Shown: piece by piece, positions 35,216-44,221 of the stretch
How positions within the stretch are numbered: position 1 is the first letter of the stretch
Layout of the letters: every line of letters starts with the position of its first letter
NCBI RefSeq assembly: GCF_905397275.1
Contig: NZ_CAJPUY010000032.1
Location: 1 to 55,074, forward strand
DNA from: Cupriavidus yeoncheonensis
GTDB lineage: Bacteria > Pseudomonadota > Gammaproteobacteria > Burkholderiales > Burkholderiaceae
Direction of reading: 5' to 3'
DNA: 55,074 nucleotides
Made by a program: the position numbers and the translations under genes
Notes under the pieces: generated by a model
Told to the model about the DNA's origin: nothing
Databases searched by the model: none
The model's input: the letters and a program-made list of their open reading frames with translations, nothing else

Positions 35216-36973
35216 TTACAAGCGGGTGCGCTCCTGCGCGAGTTGATACAGGCGGTTCCACAATAGCCGGTTGAAGCCGACCACGAACAGCGCCATCACG
35301 GCGATGCCCAGCGCGATGCGCGGGAAATCGCCGCGCGCGGTGGTTTCGGCGATATAGCTGCCAAGCCCCGTGGCCACCAGCGTGCGGTCGCCCCAGGTGA
35401 CGTATTCCGCGACGATGCTGGCATTCCACGAACCGCCGGCCGCCGTCACCAGCCCGGTCAGCAGGCTCGGGAACACCGCGGGTATCAGGAAGCGCTTCCA
35501 CAGCAGCCAGCCGCGCAGGCCGAAATTGCGCGCGGCCAGCTTCAGCTCGGTCGGGATGCCCGAGGCGCCGGCCACCACATTGAACAGGATGTACCACTGC
35601 GTGCCGAAGATCAGCAGCGGGCTGAGCCAGATTTCGGGGTTCAGGCCGAAACGCACGATCAGCATGACCACCAGCGGGAACATCAGGTTGGCCGGGAAGG
35701 CCGCCAGGAACTGCGCCACCGGCTGGGCAATGCGCGCCACCGACGGGTTCAGGCCGATGCGGATGCCGACGGGCACCCAGATCACCGCCGCCAGCGCGAT
35801 CAGCACGATTACGCGCACCATGGTCAGCGTGCCGAGCCACAGCACATGGCCGACCTCGGCCCAGCCGACCTCGCTGTGCACGAAGTACATCACGCGGCCC
35901 AGCGCGGCCAGCGCCACCAGCAGGATGACCGCGTTGCCGGCGCGCTCGCGCCATTGGACGCGACGCGGATCGGAGGGGGCGGCCGGCGCCTTGCCTTGCC
36001 GTCGCGCCCCCCACGCCAGCGTGCGCTCGGCCAGCGCCGCGGTGCGCACCAGCAAGGCACGCACCCATTCCGAGCGGCGCAGCAGGTCCAGCAGCCAGGA
36101 CTCGGGCTCCTTCTCCTGGGCCAGCGTCTCGAAGCGGAAGCGGTCGGCCCATGCCACCAGCGGGCGGAACAGCAACTGGTCATACACCAGGATGCCGGCC
36201 AGCATGGCCACGATGGCCCAGCCGATGGCCGTCAGGTCCTGCTGCTGGATGGCCAGCGCGATATAGGAGCCGATGCCCGGCAGCCGGATGTCGTGGCCGG
36301 ACACCGAGATGGCTTCCGACGCCACCACGAAGAACCATCCGCCGGACATCGACATCATCATGTTCCACAGCAGCCCCGGCATGGCAAACGGCACCTCCAG
36401 CCGCCAGAAGCGCTGCCACGGCGACAGGCGGAACATGGCCGCCGCCTCCAGCAGGTCGCCCGGAATGGTGCGGAACGACTGGTACAGGCTGAAGGCCATG
36501 TTCCAGGCCTGCGAGGTGAAGATCGCGAAGATCGCCGCGCATTCCACGCCGATCAGGTTGCCCGGGAACAGCGCGATGAAGCCGGTCACCGTGATCGACA
36601 GGAAGCCCAGCACCGGGATCGATTGCAGGATGTCCAGCGCCGGCACCAGCACCTTCTCGGCAGTGCGGTTCTTCGACGCCAGCGCCGCGAACGCGAGCGA
36701 GAACACCAGCGACGCCGCCAGTGCCGCCAGCATGCGGATGCTGGTGCGCATCAGGTAGTAGGGCAGGTAGGCGATGTCGAGGTGGACCGACATCGGCTCG
36801 CCGGGCACGAAGGGCGCGTTCATCTGCTGTGCCGCGAACGCCACCATGACGATGACCGCCAGGATGATCGGCAGCAGCGCGAAGTCGAAGCGGTTGGGCG
36901 GCGCGGTCAGCAGCTGGCTGTCATAGCCGGGTGCTGGCGTGGCCGGGTTGTCGTTGGCGGGTTGCTGCATCAT
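35216..36973 (-). CDS. ABC transporter permease, two fused domains
   Basis: A 585-residue permease with two copies of the binding-protein-dependent inner-membrane domain. EAA-type loops are near LLEAAAMFRLSPWQRFWRLE (first half) and KLAARNFGLRGWLLWKRF (second half). Each half has about six membrane segments, so one protein can supply the whole channel. The ATPase gene follows directly. Fusions of this kind go with NrtD-like ATPases. There is no receptor gene nearby, so the ligand is unknown. Confidence 0.9.
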   Translation of the reverse strand: MMQQPANDNPATPAPGYDSQLLTAPPNRFDFALLPIILAVIVMVAFAAQQMNAPFVPGEPMSVHLDIAYLPYYLMRTSIRMLAALAASLVFSLAFAALASKNRTAEKVLVPALDILQSIPVLGFLSITVTGFIALFPGNLIGVECAAIFAIFTSQAWNMAFSLYQSFRTIPGDLLEAAAMFRLSPWQRFWRLEVPFAMPGLLWNMMMSMSGGWFFVVASEAISVSGHDIRLPGIGSYIALAIQQQDLTAIGWAIVAMLAGILVYDQLLFRPLVAWADRFRFETLAQEKEPESWLLDLLRRSEWVRALLVRTAALAERTLAWGARRQGKAPAAPSDPRRVQWRERAGNAVILLVALAALGRVMYFVHSEVGWAEVGHVLWLGTLTMVRVIVLIALAAVIWVPVGIRIGLNPSVARIAQPVAQFLAAFPANLMFPLVVMLIVRFGLNPEIWLSPLLIFGTQWYILFNVVAGASGIPTELKLAARNFGLRGWLLWKRFLIPAVFPSLLTGLVTAAGGSWNASIVAEYVTWGDRTLVATGLGSYIAETTARGDFPRIALGIAVMALFVVGFNRLLWNRLYQLAQERTRL

Positions 36974-37190
36974 GGCGCTTGGTGGGCTGGCGCGGCCGGC
37001 ATGGCGGTGACCGGCGGCGGAAGGGGCGGCCCGTGGATCGGACCTTGGCTGACGGCTGGGGTGCCGACGACATCACGCCTTGTGGCGCGCATTCTCTGGT
37101 AACGCCTGGGACAGCCGTCTAGTTTACGTCTTGTGGATGACGTGCCGATGTAGCGGGTCGGCCGGCACGCGGGTCAAGGAGGAGCATGCC

Positions 37191-37463
37191 ATGGAAACCT
37201 GGCACATGACGGCGCATGGGCGCGTGCAGGGCGTGGGCTACCGCGCGGGCTGCGCGCAGGCAGCCATTTCGCTCGGGCTCAAAGGCTGGGTGCGCAACCG
37301 GTCCGACGGCACGGTCGAGGTCATGGCCGCCGGCACCTTGCTGCAGCTGGAGGCCCTGCGCAACTGGATGCAGTCCGGCCCGCCGGCCTCGCGAGTCACG
37401 CACGTTGAAGTCGAGCCGGGGCAGGGCAAGTTCGAGGATTTCGATCTGCGGCCGACGGTCTAG
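37191..37463 (+). CDS. acyP: Acylphosphatase
   Basis: A 90-residue acylphosphatase with GRVQGVGYRAG (catalytic arginine Arg18) and KGWVRNRSDGTVEV (catalytic asparagine Asn36). The 18-residue spacing is the classic one. It hydrolyses acyl phosphates such as acetyl phosphate or carbamoyl phosphate. The ATG at 37191 has AAGGAGGA seven bases upstream; the frame runs open to 37080 but the family N-terminus starts here. Confidence 0.95.
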   Translation: METWHMTAHGRVQGVGYRAGCAQAAISLGLKGWVRNRSDGTVEVMAAGTLLQLEALRNWMQSGPPASRVTHVEVEPGQGKFEDFDLRPTV

Positions 37464-37520
37464 CCGCTTGCCAGGAGAAACCGGCGTGATCGGCGGGCGC
37501 CGACGGCGGGAAAGCCCGCC

Positions 37521-38303
37521 TCAGGCCGCCAGCCAGTCGATCGGCGCACGTCCGTGCGCTTCCAGCCACCGGTTGGCTTCGCGGAAATGCCCGCAGCCCA
37601 GGAAGCCGCGATGCGCCGACAGCGGCGACGGGTGCGGGGCTTCGAGCACGCAATGGCTGGCCGTCAGCAACGGCTTCTTGGCCTGCGCGTGGCTGCCCCA
37701 CAGCAGGAACACGAGGTTCGCGTGGCGCTCGGCCAGCGCGTGGATCAGGCAGTCGGTCACCGCCTCCCAGCCTCGCCGCGCATGGCTGGCGGCCTGGCCC
37801 TGTTCCACGGTCAGCACGGTGTTGAGCAGCAGCACGCCCTGGCGTGCCCAGCCTTCCAGGTTGCCGGACGGGCGCGGCGCCGGGCTGTCGCGGCTGTCAC
37901 CATACTCGGCCGCGATCTCCTTGAAGATATTGCGCAGGCTGGGCGGCACCTTGATCCCGTCCGGTACCGAGAATGCCAGGCCATGCGCCTGCGGCAGCTC
38001 CACGCCGCCGACCACGCCGGTGCCGTGGTACGGGTCCTGCCCCAGGATGACGACCTTGACCGCATCGGGCGGCGTCAGGTGCAGCGCATGGAAGACCTCG
38101 TGCGGAAAGACCGGCTTGCCGGCCGAGCGCTCGCTGTCGACGAAGTCGGCCAGCTCCTGCCAGGCCGGTGCCGCCAGACAGGGCGCCAGCAGATCGCGCC
38201 AGGCGGCGGGCAGGGCGTCGGCCTGGGCCTGCAGCCCGGCGGCTGCGGCGCGTGGCGTTGCGGTGTCGGGCTCAGTCTCAGGGGCGAACAGATCAGCTTG
38301 CAT
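37521..38303 (-). CDS. ung: Uracil-DNA glycosylase
   Basis: A 260-residue family 1 uracil-DNA glycosylase. The water-activating motif is VVILGQDPYHGTGV, followed by FSVPDGIKVPPSLRNI, LLLNTVLTVEQGQA and the leucine-intercalation loop HPSPLSAHRGF. The N-terminal 35 residues are an Ala-rich tail, not part of the fold. It removes uracil from DNA for base-excision repair. It comes 42 bp after the CYTH gene, at the end of the trp gene run. Confidence 0.96.
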   Translation of the reverse strand: MQADLFAPETEPDTATPRAAAAGLQAQADALPAAWRDLLAPCLAAPAWQELADFVDSERSAGKPVFPHEVFHALHLTPPDAVKVVILGQDPYHGTGVVGGVELPQAHGLAFSVPDGIKVPPSLRNIFKEIAAEYGDSRDSPAPRPSGNLEGWARQGVLLLNTVLTVEQGQAASHARRGWEAVTDCLIHALAERHANLVFLLWGSHAQAKKPLLTASHCVLEAPHPSPLSAHRGFLGCGHFREANRWLEAHGRAPIDWLAA

Positions 38304-38345
38304 GCGTACGGATGGAGGCGGAATCGCGGGGGAGTCGGGAAGGTA

Positions 38346-38966
38346 TCAGGCGTTGGCGACACCGGCCAGCCGGTAGCCGCGCGCAGCCTTGCTGAGATCG
38401 GACGGCGTCAGCGCGGCAATGGCCTGCAGGCGCGCGCCAAGGGCGCGCAGCGCGTCGGCTGCCCGGCTTTCATCGCCTGACAGCCATTCCAGTTCCAGTT
38501 CCTGGATGCGCTCCTGCGCGTGGGTGGCCGGTGCGGTGATGGCGCCGCTGTCGAGCGCGGCCTCGATGCGCGCGCCGTCCTGCTCAAGGATCCAGGTGCG
38601 GCGGGCAAAGTCGGTGCGAAAGACCGGGGCAAGGCGCGCGGCCAGCGGCGCCAGCAGTGCCCGCGCTTCGTCCGGCAGCCGCTGCAGCTCGATGGCCTCG
38701 CACGCGACTTCGGTTTCCCACTCGTGCCGGCTGGCCAGGCCCGACTGGCTTTGCCCGGCGGTCTTCAGCGTCTGCAGCCACTGGGCGCCCTTGCGGCGCA
38801 GGCGCAGCGCGGCGCGTGCGCGGGCCAGGTCGCGTTCGGGCGTGTCGAGGTAGACGTTGAGCAGCGTGAGCTCGCCCTTCGCCTCGCCATTGGCGTCGAG
38901 CCAGGCGGCGACGGGGGCGAGGCTTGCGTCAGGTACGGCGAGCTTGAGTTCGATTTCCTGTGCCAT
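38346..38966 (-). CDS. CYTH-domain protein, probable inorganic triphosphatase
   Basis: A 206-residue CYTH domain beginning MAQEIELKLAVPD, the defining ExExK motif. Further basic and acidic tunnel residues follow (LRLRRKGAQWLQTLK, HEWETEV). Single-domain bacterial CYTH enzymes hydrolyse inorganic triphosphate or related nucleotides with a divalent metal. It begins 15 bp after trpC, so it is in the same transcript. The motif is intact; the substrate is inferred. Confidence 0.88.
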   Translation of the reverse strand: MAQEIELKLAVPDASLAPVAAWLDANGEAKGELTLLNVYLDTPERDLARARAALRLRRKGAQWLQTLKTAGQSQSGLASRHEWETEVACEAIELQRLPDEARALLAPLAARLAPVFRTDFARRTWILEQDGARIEAALDSGAITAPATHAQERIQELELEWLSGDESRAADALRALGARLQAIAALTPSDLSKAARGYRLAGVANA

Positions 38967-38981
38967 CGGCGTGCGACCGGC

Positions 38982-39785
38982 TTAGGCGAACAGCCGGGCC
39001 AGTTCGACGCCCGGGTCCGGCGCGCGCATGAACGCTTCGCCGACCAGGAAGGCGTGGACATCGGCGTCGCGCATGCGCTTTACGTCGTCCGGGCCCAGGA
39101 TGCCGGATTCCGTCACCACCAGGCGGTCGGTCGGCATGCGCGGCAGCAGCTCCAGCGTGTTGTCGAGCGAGACTTCGAAGGTGCGCAGGTTGCGGTTGTT
39201 CACGCCGAGCAGCGGCGTCTTCAGGCGCAGCGCGCGGTCGAGTTCGTCGCCGCCGTGGACTTCCACCAGCACGTCCATGCCGAGCTCGTGCGCGCAGGCT
39301 TCCAGGTCGGCCATCAGGCCCGGGTCCAGCGCCGAGACGATCAGCAGGATGCAGTCCGCGCCCCAGCTGCGCGCTTCATAGACCTGGTACAGGTCGAGCA
39401 TGAAGTCCTTGCGCAGCGCGGGCAGCGGGCAGGCGCCGCGCGCGCGCTTCAGGTAGTCGGCGTGGCCCTGGAAGAAATTCACGTCGGTCAGCACCGACAG
39501 GCAGGCGGCGCCGTGGCTGGCGTAGCTCTCGGCAATCGCCTCGGGCACGAAGTTTTCGCGCAGCACGCCCTTGGACGGGGAGGCCTTCTTGACCTCGGCG
39601 ATCACGCCGGCGTGGCCGGCGGCGATCTTCTCGCGCAGCGCCCGTTCAAAGCCGCGCGGGGCGAAGCCGGCCTCGTGGCGCAGGCTTTCGGCCTCGGCGC
39701 GCAGGCTGGGCAGGTCGCGCTTCTTGCGGGCAGCGGCGACTTCGTCGGCCTTGACGGCCATGATCTTTTGCAGGATGTCGGACAT
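38982..39785 (-). CDS. trpC: Indole-3-glycerol phosphate synthase
   Basis: A 267-residue TIM-barrel enzyme that closes the indole ring of tryptophan. Typical motifs are IAEVKKASPSKGVLRE, LSVLTDVNFFQGH, LPALRKDFMLDLYQV, GVNNRNLRTFEVSL and VTESGI. It is a stand-alone protein, not fused to TrpF. It starts 51 bp after trpD in the trpE-G-D-C run. Confidence 0.97.
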   Translation of the reverse strand: MSDILQKIMAVKADEVAAARKKRDLPSLRAEAESLRHEAGFAPRGFERALREKIAAGHAGVIAEVKKASPSKGVLRENFVPEAIAESYASHGAACLSVLTDVNFFQGHADYLKRARGACPLPALRKDFMLDLYQVYEARSWGADCILLIVSALDPGLMADLEACAHELGMDVLVEVHGGDELDRALRLKTPLLGVNNRNLRTFEVSLDNTLELLPRMPTDRLVVTESGILGPDDVKRMRDADVHAFLVGEAFMRAPDPGVELARLFA

Positions 39786-39836
39786 ACGGCGGTTCCGGCG
39801 AATGGTTGGGGCGAGTGGTTGGGAGAGTAGTCGGAT

Positions 39837-40868
39837 TCAGGCCTTGAACTGCTGGGTGGCGCGCACGAAGTGGTCGAGCTTCTCGCGCGCGGCACCGCTG
39901 GCGATGGCTTCGCGCGCGCGGCGGATGCCGTCTTCGATGGAGTCGGCCACGTTGGCGGCATACAGCGCGGTGCCGGCGTTGAGCGAGACGATCTCGCGCG
40001 GCGTGCCGGGCACGTTGCCGAGCGCTTCGAGCAGCATCTCCCTGGACTCGATCGCATCGGCCACCTTCAGGCCGCGATTCGAGATCATCGACAGGCCGAA
40101 GTCTTCCGGGTGGATCTCGTACTCGCGGACTTCGCCGTCCTTCAGTTCGCCCACCAGCGTGGCGGCGCCGAGCGACACCTCGTCCATGCCGTCCTTGCCG
40201 TAGACCACCAGCGCGTGCCTGGCGCCCAGGCGCTGCATCACGCGCACCTGGATGCCGACGAGATCGGGGTGGAACACGCCCATCAGGATGTTCGGCGCGT
40301 CGGCCGGGTTGGTCAGCGGCCCGAGGATATTGAAGATGGTGCGCACGCCCATTTCCTTTCGGATCGGCGCCACGTTCTTCATGGCCGGGTGGTGGGTCGG
40401 GGCGAACATGAAGCCGATGCCGGTCTGCGCGATGCACTGGCCGACCTGTTCGGGCGTCAGCATGATGTTCACGCCCAGCGCTTCCAGCACGTCGGCGCTG
40501 CCCGACTTGGAGCTCACGCCGCGGTTGCCGTGCTTGGCGATCTTCGCCCCGGCCGCGGCGGCCACGAACATCGAGGCCGTCGAGATATTGAAGGTATGCG
40601 AGCCGTCGCCGCCGGTGCCGACGATATCGACGAAGTTCTCGCGGTCCGCCACGTCGACCTTGTGGGCGAATTCGCGCATCACCTGCGCCGCGGCCGAGAT
40701 CTCGCCGATGGTTTCCTTCTTCACGCGCAGGCCGGTCAGGATCGCGGCGGCCATCACCGGCGAGATCTGCGCCTGCATGATCTGGCGCATCAGGTGCAGC
40801 ATCTCGTCGTGGAAGATCTCGCGGTGTTCGATGCAGCGGGTCAGCGCTTCCTGGGCGGTGATGGTCAT
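39837..40868 (-). CDS. trpD: Anthranilate phosphoribosyltransferase
   Basis: A 343-residue enzyme that joins anthranilate and PRPP. The PRPP loop VDIVGTGGDGSHTFNIST, KHGNRGVSSKSGSAD, FMFAPTHHPAMKNV and the metal-binding region near YGKDGMDEVSLG are all present. I chose the ATG at 40868 (MTITAQEALTRCIEHRE), which gives the normal length. The frame also opens at an ATG at 40940, overlapping the trpG stop, which would add 24 residues. Confidence 0.95.
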   Translation of the reverse strand: MTITAQEALTRCIEHREIFHDEMLHLMRQIMQAQISPVMAAAILTGLRVKKETIGEISAAAQVMREFAHKVDVADRENFVDIVGTGGDGSHTFNISTASMFVAAAAGAKIAKHGNRGVSSKSGSADVLEALGVNIMLTPEQVGQCIAQTGIGFMFAPTHHPAMKNVAPIRKEMGVRTIFNILGPLTNPADAPNILMGVFHPDLVGIQVRVMQRLGARHALVVYGKDGMDEVSLGAATLVGELKDGEVREYEIHPEDFGLSMISNRGLKVADAIESREMLLEALGNVPGTPREIVSLNAGTALYAANVADSIEDGIRRAREAIASGAAREKLDHFVRATQQFKA

Positions 40869-40936
40869 GGCGGTCTCGGTCGTTTGTGTGGCAGGCGGCG
40901 CGATGGAAACGGACGGGGTGGGAGTGTCGAGCAGCC

Positions 40937-41506
40937 TCATCGCGTCGTCTTCACGAAGTTGGCCAGCAGCGCATGGCCATGTTCCGAGAGAATCGACTCG
41001 GGGTGGAACTGCACGCCCTCGATGGCCAGCGTCTTGTGGCGCACGCCCATGATTTCGCCGTCAGGCGTCCAGGCGGTCACTTCCAGGCAATCGGGCAGGG
41101 TTTCGCGCTCGATCGCCAGCGAATGATAGCGCGTCACGTCGAAGTGCCTGGGCAGGCCGGCGAACACACCTTCCTGCGTGGTCTCGATGGTGCTGACCTT
41201 GCCGTGCATGACCTGCTTGGCGCGGATCACCTTGCCGCCGAAGGCCTCGCCGATGGCCTGGTGGCCCAGGCATACGCCGAGCAGCGGCACCTTGCCGGCG
41301 AAGTGCTGCAGCACGGCCACCGAGATGCCGGCTTCCTTCGGGCTGCACGGGCCGGGCGACACGCAGATGTGGTCGGGCCTGAGCGCCTCGATCTCTTCCA
41401 GCGTGATTTCGTCGTTGCGATAGGTGCGCACGTCCTCGCCGAGTTCGCCGAAGTATTGCACCAGGTTGTAGGTGAAGGAATCGTAGTTGTCGATCATCAG
41501 CAGCAT
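40937..41506 (-). CDS. trpG: Anthranilate synthase glutamine amidotransferase component
   Basis: A 189-residue class I glutamine amidotransferase. It opens LLMIDNYDSFTYNLVQYF, the nucleophile is Cys in GVCLGHQ, and the catalytic His-Glu pair is in GVQFHPES. It supplies ammonia to TrpE. The ATG at 41506 has AGGAGACAAG upstream and lies 20 bp after trpE. In many bacteria the same subunit also serves p-aminobenzoate synthesis. Confidence 0.97.
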   Translation of the reverse strand: MLLMIDNYDSFTYNLVQYFGELGEDVRTYRNDEITLEEIEALRPDHICVSPGPCSPKEAGISVAVLQHFAGKVPLLGVCLGHQAIGEAFGGKVIRAKQVMHGKVSTIETTQEGVFAGLPRHFDVTRYHSLAIERETLPDCLEVTAWTPDGEIMGVRHKTLAIEGVQFHPESILSEHGHALLANFVKTTR

Positions 41507-41526
41507 GGCCTTGTCTCCTGTTTCGT

Positions 41527-43044
41527 TCAGATGTCGGAGTCCAGGCCATCCTGGACCTGCTCGGCGGCGCGGATCACGGCGCGCGCCTTGGCTTCGGTTT
41601 CTCTCCATTCGGCTTCGGGGTCCGAATCGGCGACGATGCCGGCCGCGGCCTGCACATAGAGGTTGCCGTCCTTGACGATGCCGGTGCGGATGGCGATCGC
41701 CAGGTCCATCTCGCCGCCGAACGACAGGTAGCCCACGGCGCCGCCGTAGATGCCGCGCTTGCGCGGCTCCAGTTCGTCGATGATCTCCATCGCGCGCACC
41801 TTGGGCGCGCCCGACAGCGTGCCGGCCGGGAAGGTGGCGCGCAGCACGTCCAGGTTGCTCATGCCCGGGCGCAGCGTGCCTTCGACCGAGCTGACGATGT
41901 GCTGCACGTGCGAGTATTTCTCGATCACCATCTTGTCGGTGACCTTGACCGAGCCGGTCTCGGCGATGCGGCCGATATCGTTGCGCGCCAGGTCGATCAG
42001 CATCACGTGCTCGGCGATCTCCTTCGGGTCGTTGAGCAGTTCAGTGGCGAGCTGGGCGTCCTTCTCGGGCGTGTTGCCGCGCGGGCGGGTGCCAGCCAGC
42101 GGGCGGATAGTGATGATGTGCTCGTTGCGGGTGTCGCCGTTGGTGCCGACCTTGCGCGATTCCTGGCGCACCAGGATCTCCGGCGAGGCGCCCACGATCT
42201 GGAAATCGCCGAAGTTGTAGAAGTACATGTACGGCGACGGGTTCAGCGAACGCAGCGCGCGGTACAGCGACAGCGGCGCGTCGCGGTACGGCTTGGTCAG
42301 GCGCTGGCCGATCTGCACCTGCATCATGTCGCCGGCCATGATGTATTCCTTGGCCTTGTGCACGGCCGCGAGGTAGTCGGCCTTGTCGAATTCGCGGTAG
42401 ACATCCGTCTGCACCGACGGGCTGGTCACGGGCACATCCACCGGCTGGCGCAGCTTCATGCGCAGTTCGCGCAGGCGCTGGCGGGCACGGGGGTAGGCCT
42501 CGGGCGTGGTGGGGTCGGCGTAGACGATCAGGTAGAGCTTGCCCGACAGGTTGTCGATGACGGCAAGTTCCTCGCACAGCAGCAGCTGGATGTCGGGCAG
42601 GCCCAGGTCATCCGCCTTCTGCGTGTCGGCGAGCTTCTTCTCGATATAGCGCACCGCGTCGTAACCGAAGTAGCCGGCCAGGCCGCCGCAGAAGCGCGGC
42701 AGGCCGGGGCGCAGCGCCACCTTGAAGCGGCTCTCGAATTCGGCGATGAAATCCAGCGGGTTGCCTTCGTGGGTCTCGACCACCTTGCCGTCGGTCACGA
42801 CCTCGGCGCGGTTGCCGTAGGCGCGCAGCAGCGTGCGGGCATGCAGGCCGATGAACGAGTAGCGCCCGAAGCGTTCGCCGCCCACCACCGATTCCAGCAG
42901 GAAGGTGTTGACGCCGCGCGTCTGCGACTGGGCCAGCTTCAGGTACAGCGACAGCGGCGTTTCCAGGTCGGCAAAGGCCTCGGCGATCAGCGGGATGCGG
43001 TTGTAGCCCTGGTCGGCCAGCGATTTGAATTCCAGTTCGGTCAT
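41527..43044 (-). CDS. trpE: Anthranilate synthase component I
   Basis: A 505-residue chorismate-utilising enzyme. The N-terminal regulatory half carries LIAEAFADLETPLSLYLKL and the tryptophan-binding LLESV segment. The C-terminal catalytic half has IGQRL, PSPYMYF, RPLAGTRPRG, DLARNDIGR and GTLSGAPKVRAMEI. The reaction is chorismate + ammonia to anthranilate + pyruvate, inhibited by tryptophan. It is the first gene of the trp operon; upstream is a 439-bp gap with no obvious Trp-codon leader peptide. Confidence 0.97.
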   Translation of the reverse strand: MTELEFKSLADQGYNRIPLIAEAFADLETPLSLYLKLAQSQTRGVNTFLLESVVGGERFGRYSFIGLHARTLLRAYGNRAEVVTDGKVVETHEGNPLDFIAEFESRFKVALRPGLPRFCGGLAGYFGYDAVRYIEKKLADTQKADDLGLPDIQLLLCEELAVIDNLSGKLYLIVYADPTTPEAYPRARQRLRELRMKLRQPVDVPVTSPSVQTDVYREFDKADYLAAVHKAKEYIMAGDMMQVQIGQRLTKPYRDAPLSLYRALRSLNPSPYMYFYNFGDFQIVGASPEILVRQESRKVGTNGDTRNEHIITIRPLAGTRPRGNTPEKDAQLATELLNDPKEIAEHVMLIDLARNDIGRIAETGSVKVTDKMVIEKYSHVQHIVSSVEGTLRPGMSNLDVLRATFPAGTLSGAPKVRAMEIIDELEPRKRGIYGGAVGYLSFGGEMDLAIAIRTGIVKDGNLYVQAAAGIVADSDPEAEWRETEAKARAVIRAAEQVQDGLDSDI

Positions 43045-43483
43045 GTCGATCCTCGTTTGCGGCGCGCGGCGTTATCAGGGTGGCGCGGCGCCGCGGTGTC
43101 GGCAATTCGGGCGGGAGGCGGCACAAGGCCAGCTCCGGATTGGGAACCGTGGTGCGGGAAGACTGCGGACAAGACCGCACACGGCCGGGGGCGGCGTGTG
43201 GCGCGTTCTTGAGCTAAACGTAGCACATGGGGCTACGCTTGCTGGCGGGGAGTGAAGAGGGATCCTGGTAAGGATGCCGGCACCCTGGCCGGTTGCCGAG
43301 AGCCTTCCGTACGAAGGCCCTTCAGCGGACTCGCGAACGCACTTTACGCCTGTTGGGAGGCGCGCCAGCGACGCCAGGGCCAAGCCTGCCGATCACTGCC
43401 AGAAGAGATGCGTTTGCGGTTGAAGAACATTGAGGTGTTCAGGGGCTGTAGAGGTCTGATTGCCGGGGCTTTCGCCACGCTTT
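43045..43483. other. Intergenic region between gph and trpE
   Basis: This 439-bp gap must hold the trpE promoter on the minus strand. A 6-bp inverted repeat, CGTAGC (43219-43224) and GCTACG (43232-43237), with a 7-nt spacer, is the only clear element. I saw no run of Trp codons on the minus strand and no attenuator hairpin with a U tract. Confidence 0.45.
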
Positions 43484-44221
43484 TCAGCGTATTTCGTGTG
43501 CAGCAAGAAGCTCTGCCACGCGGACAATGGAATCGACTATACCATCGGCGTCGACGCCTTGTACAGGGTTGCCATGGTTGTAGCCATAGGGCATCAGCAG
43601 CACGCCCATGCCCGCGGCGCGGGCCGCCTGCGCGTCGTTTTCGGAGTCGCCGATCGCCAGCATGGCCGACGGATCGAGGTGGAAAACCTCGGCCACCTTG
43701 AGCAGCGGGTACGGGTCCGGCTTGCGCAGCGGGAACGCGTCGCCGCCGTAGACCAGCTCGAAATACTGCGCGAGCCCGGTCTTGGCCAGCAGCGGCTCGG
43801 TGAAGCTGTAGGGCTTGTTGGTCACGCAGGCCATGCGCAGGCCGGCCGCCTTCAGCGCCGCCAGGCCTTCGCGCACGCCCGGGTAGACCTGCGAGAACTG
43901 GCCGTTGATGCGGATGTACTCGCGGTCGTAGAGCGCATAGGCCTCGGCGAACAGGCCGTTGGCGTGCAGCGGGGCAAAGCGCGCATCGAGCACGCGCCGG
44001 ATCAGGTTTTCCGAACCCTTGCCGACGAAGCTGACGATGTCCTGTTCGGACATCGGCGCCACCGGCCCCAGGTTGGGATGCAGGCGTGCCAGCGCCAGCA
44101 GCATGGCGTTGATCGAGGCGTGGAAATCGCCAGCGGTGTCGACCATGGTGCCGTCCAGGTCGACGATCACGCCTTCGATGCCGCCCCAGTCGGTGCGGCG
44201 CAGCGTCATGCCGGCGCTCAT
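43484..44221 (-). CDS. gph: Phosphoglycolate phosphatase
   Basis: A 245-residue HAD-superfamily phosphatase. Motif I is VIVDLDGTMVDTAG with the nucleophile Asp, motif II VTNKP, motif III KPDPYP and motif IV GDSENDAQAARAAGM. The reaction is 2-phosphoglycolate to glycolate. The start at 44221 overlaps the rpe stop (ATGA), so rpe and gph are translationally coupled, as in other proteobacteria. The frame is open far upstream but only inside rpe. Confidence 0.93.
   Translation of the reverse strand: MSAGMTLRRTDWGGIEGVIVDLDGTMVDTAGDFHASINAMLLALARLHPNLGPVAPMSEQDIVSFVGKGSENLIRRVLDARFAPLHANGLFAEAYALYDREYIRINGQFSQVYPGVREGLAALKAAGLRMACVTNKPYSFTEPLLAKTGLAQYFELVYGGDAFPLRKPDPYPLLKVAEVFHLDPSAMLAIGDSENDAQAARAAGMGVLLMPYGYNHGNPVQGVDADGIVDSIVRVAELLAAHEIR

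Noticed and set aside
37505..37520. Hairpin GGCGGG/CCCGCC next to the ung stop as a terminator
   Set aside because: No T run follows on either strand and the stem is only six pairs.
43252..43701. 149-codon plus-strand frame between trpE and gph
   Set aside because: It runs into gph antisense, has no domain and an Arg/Cys-rich composition typical of chance frames.
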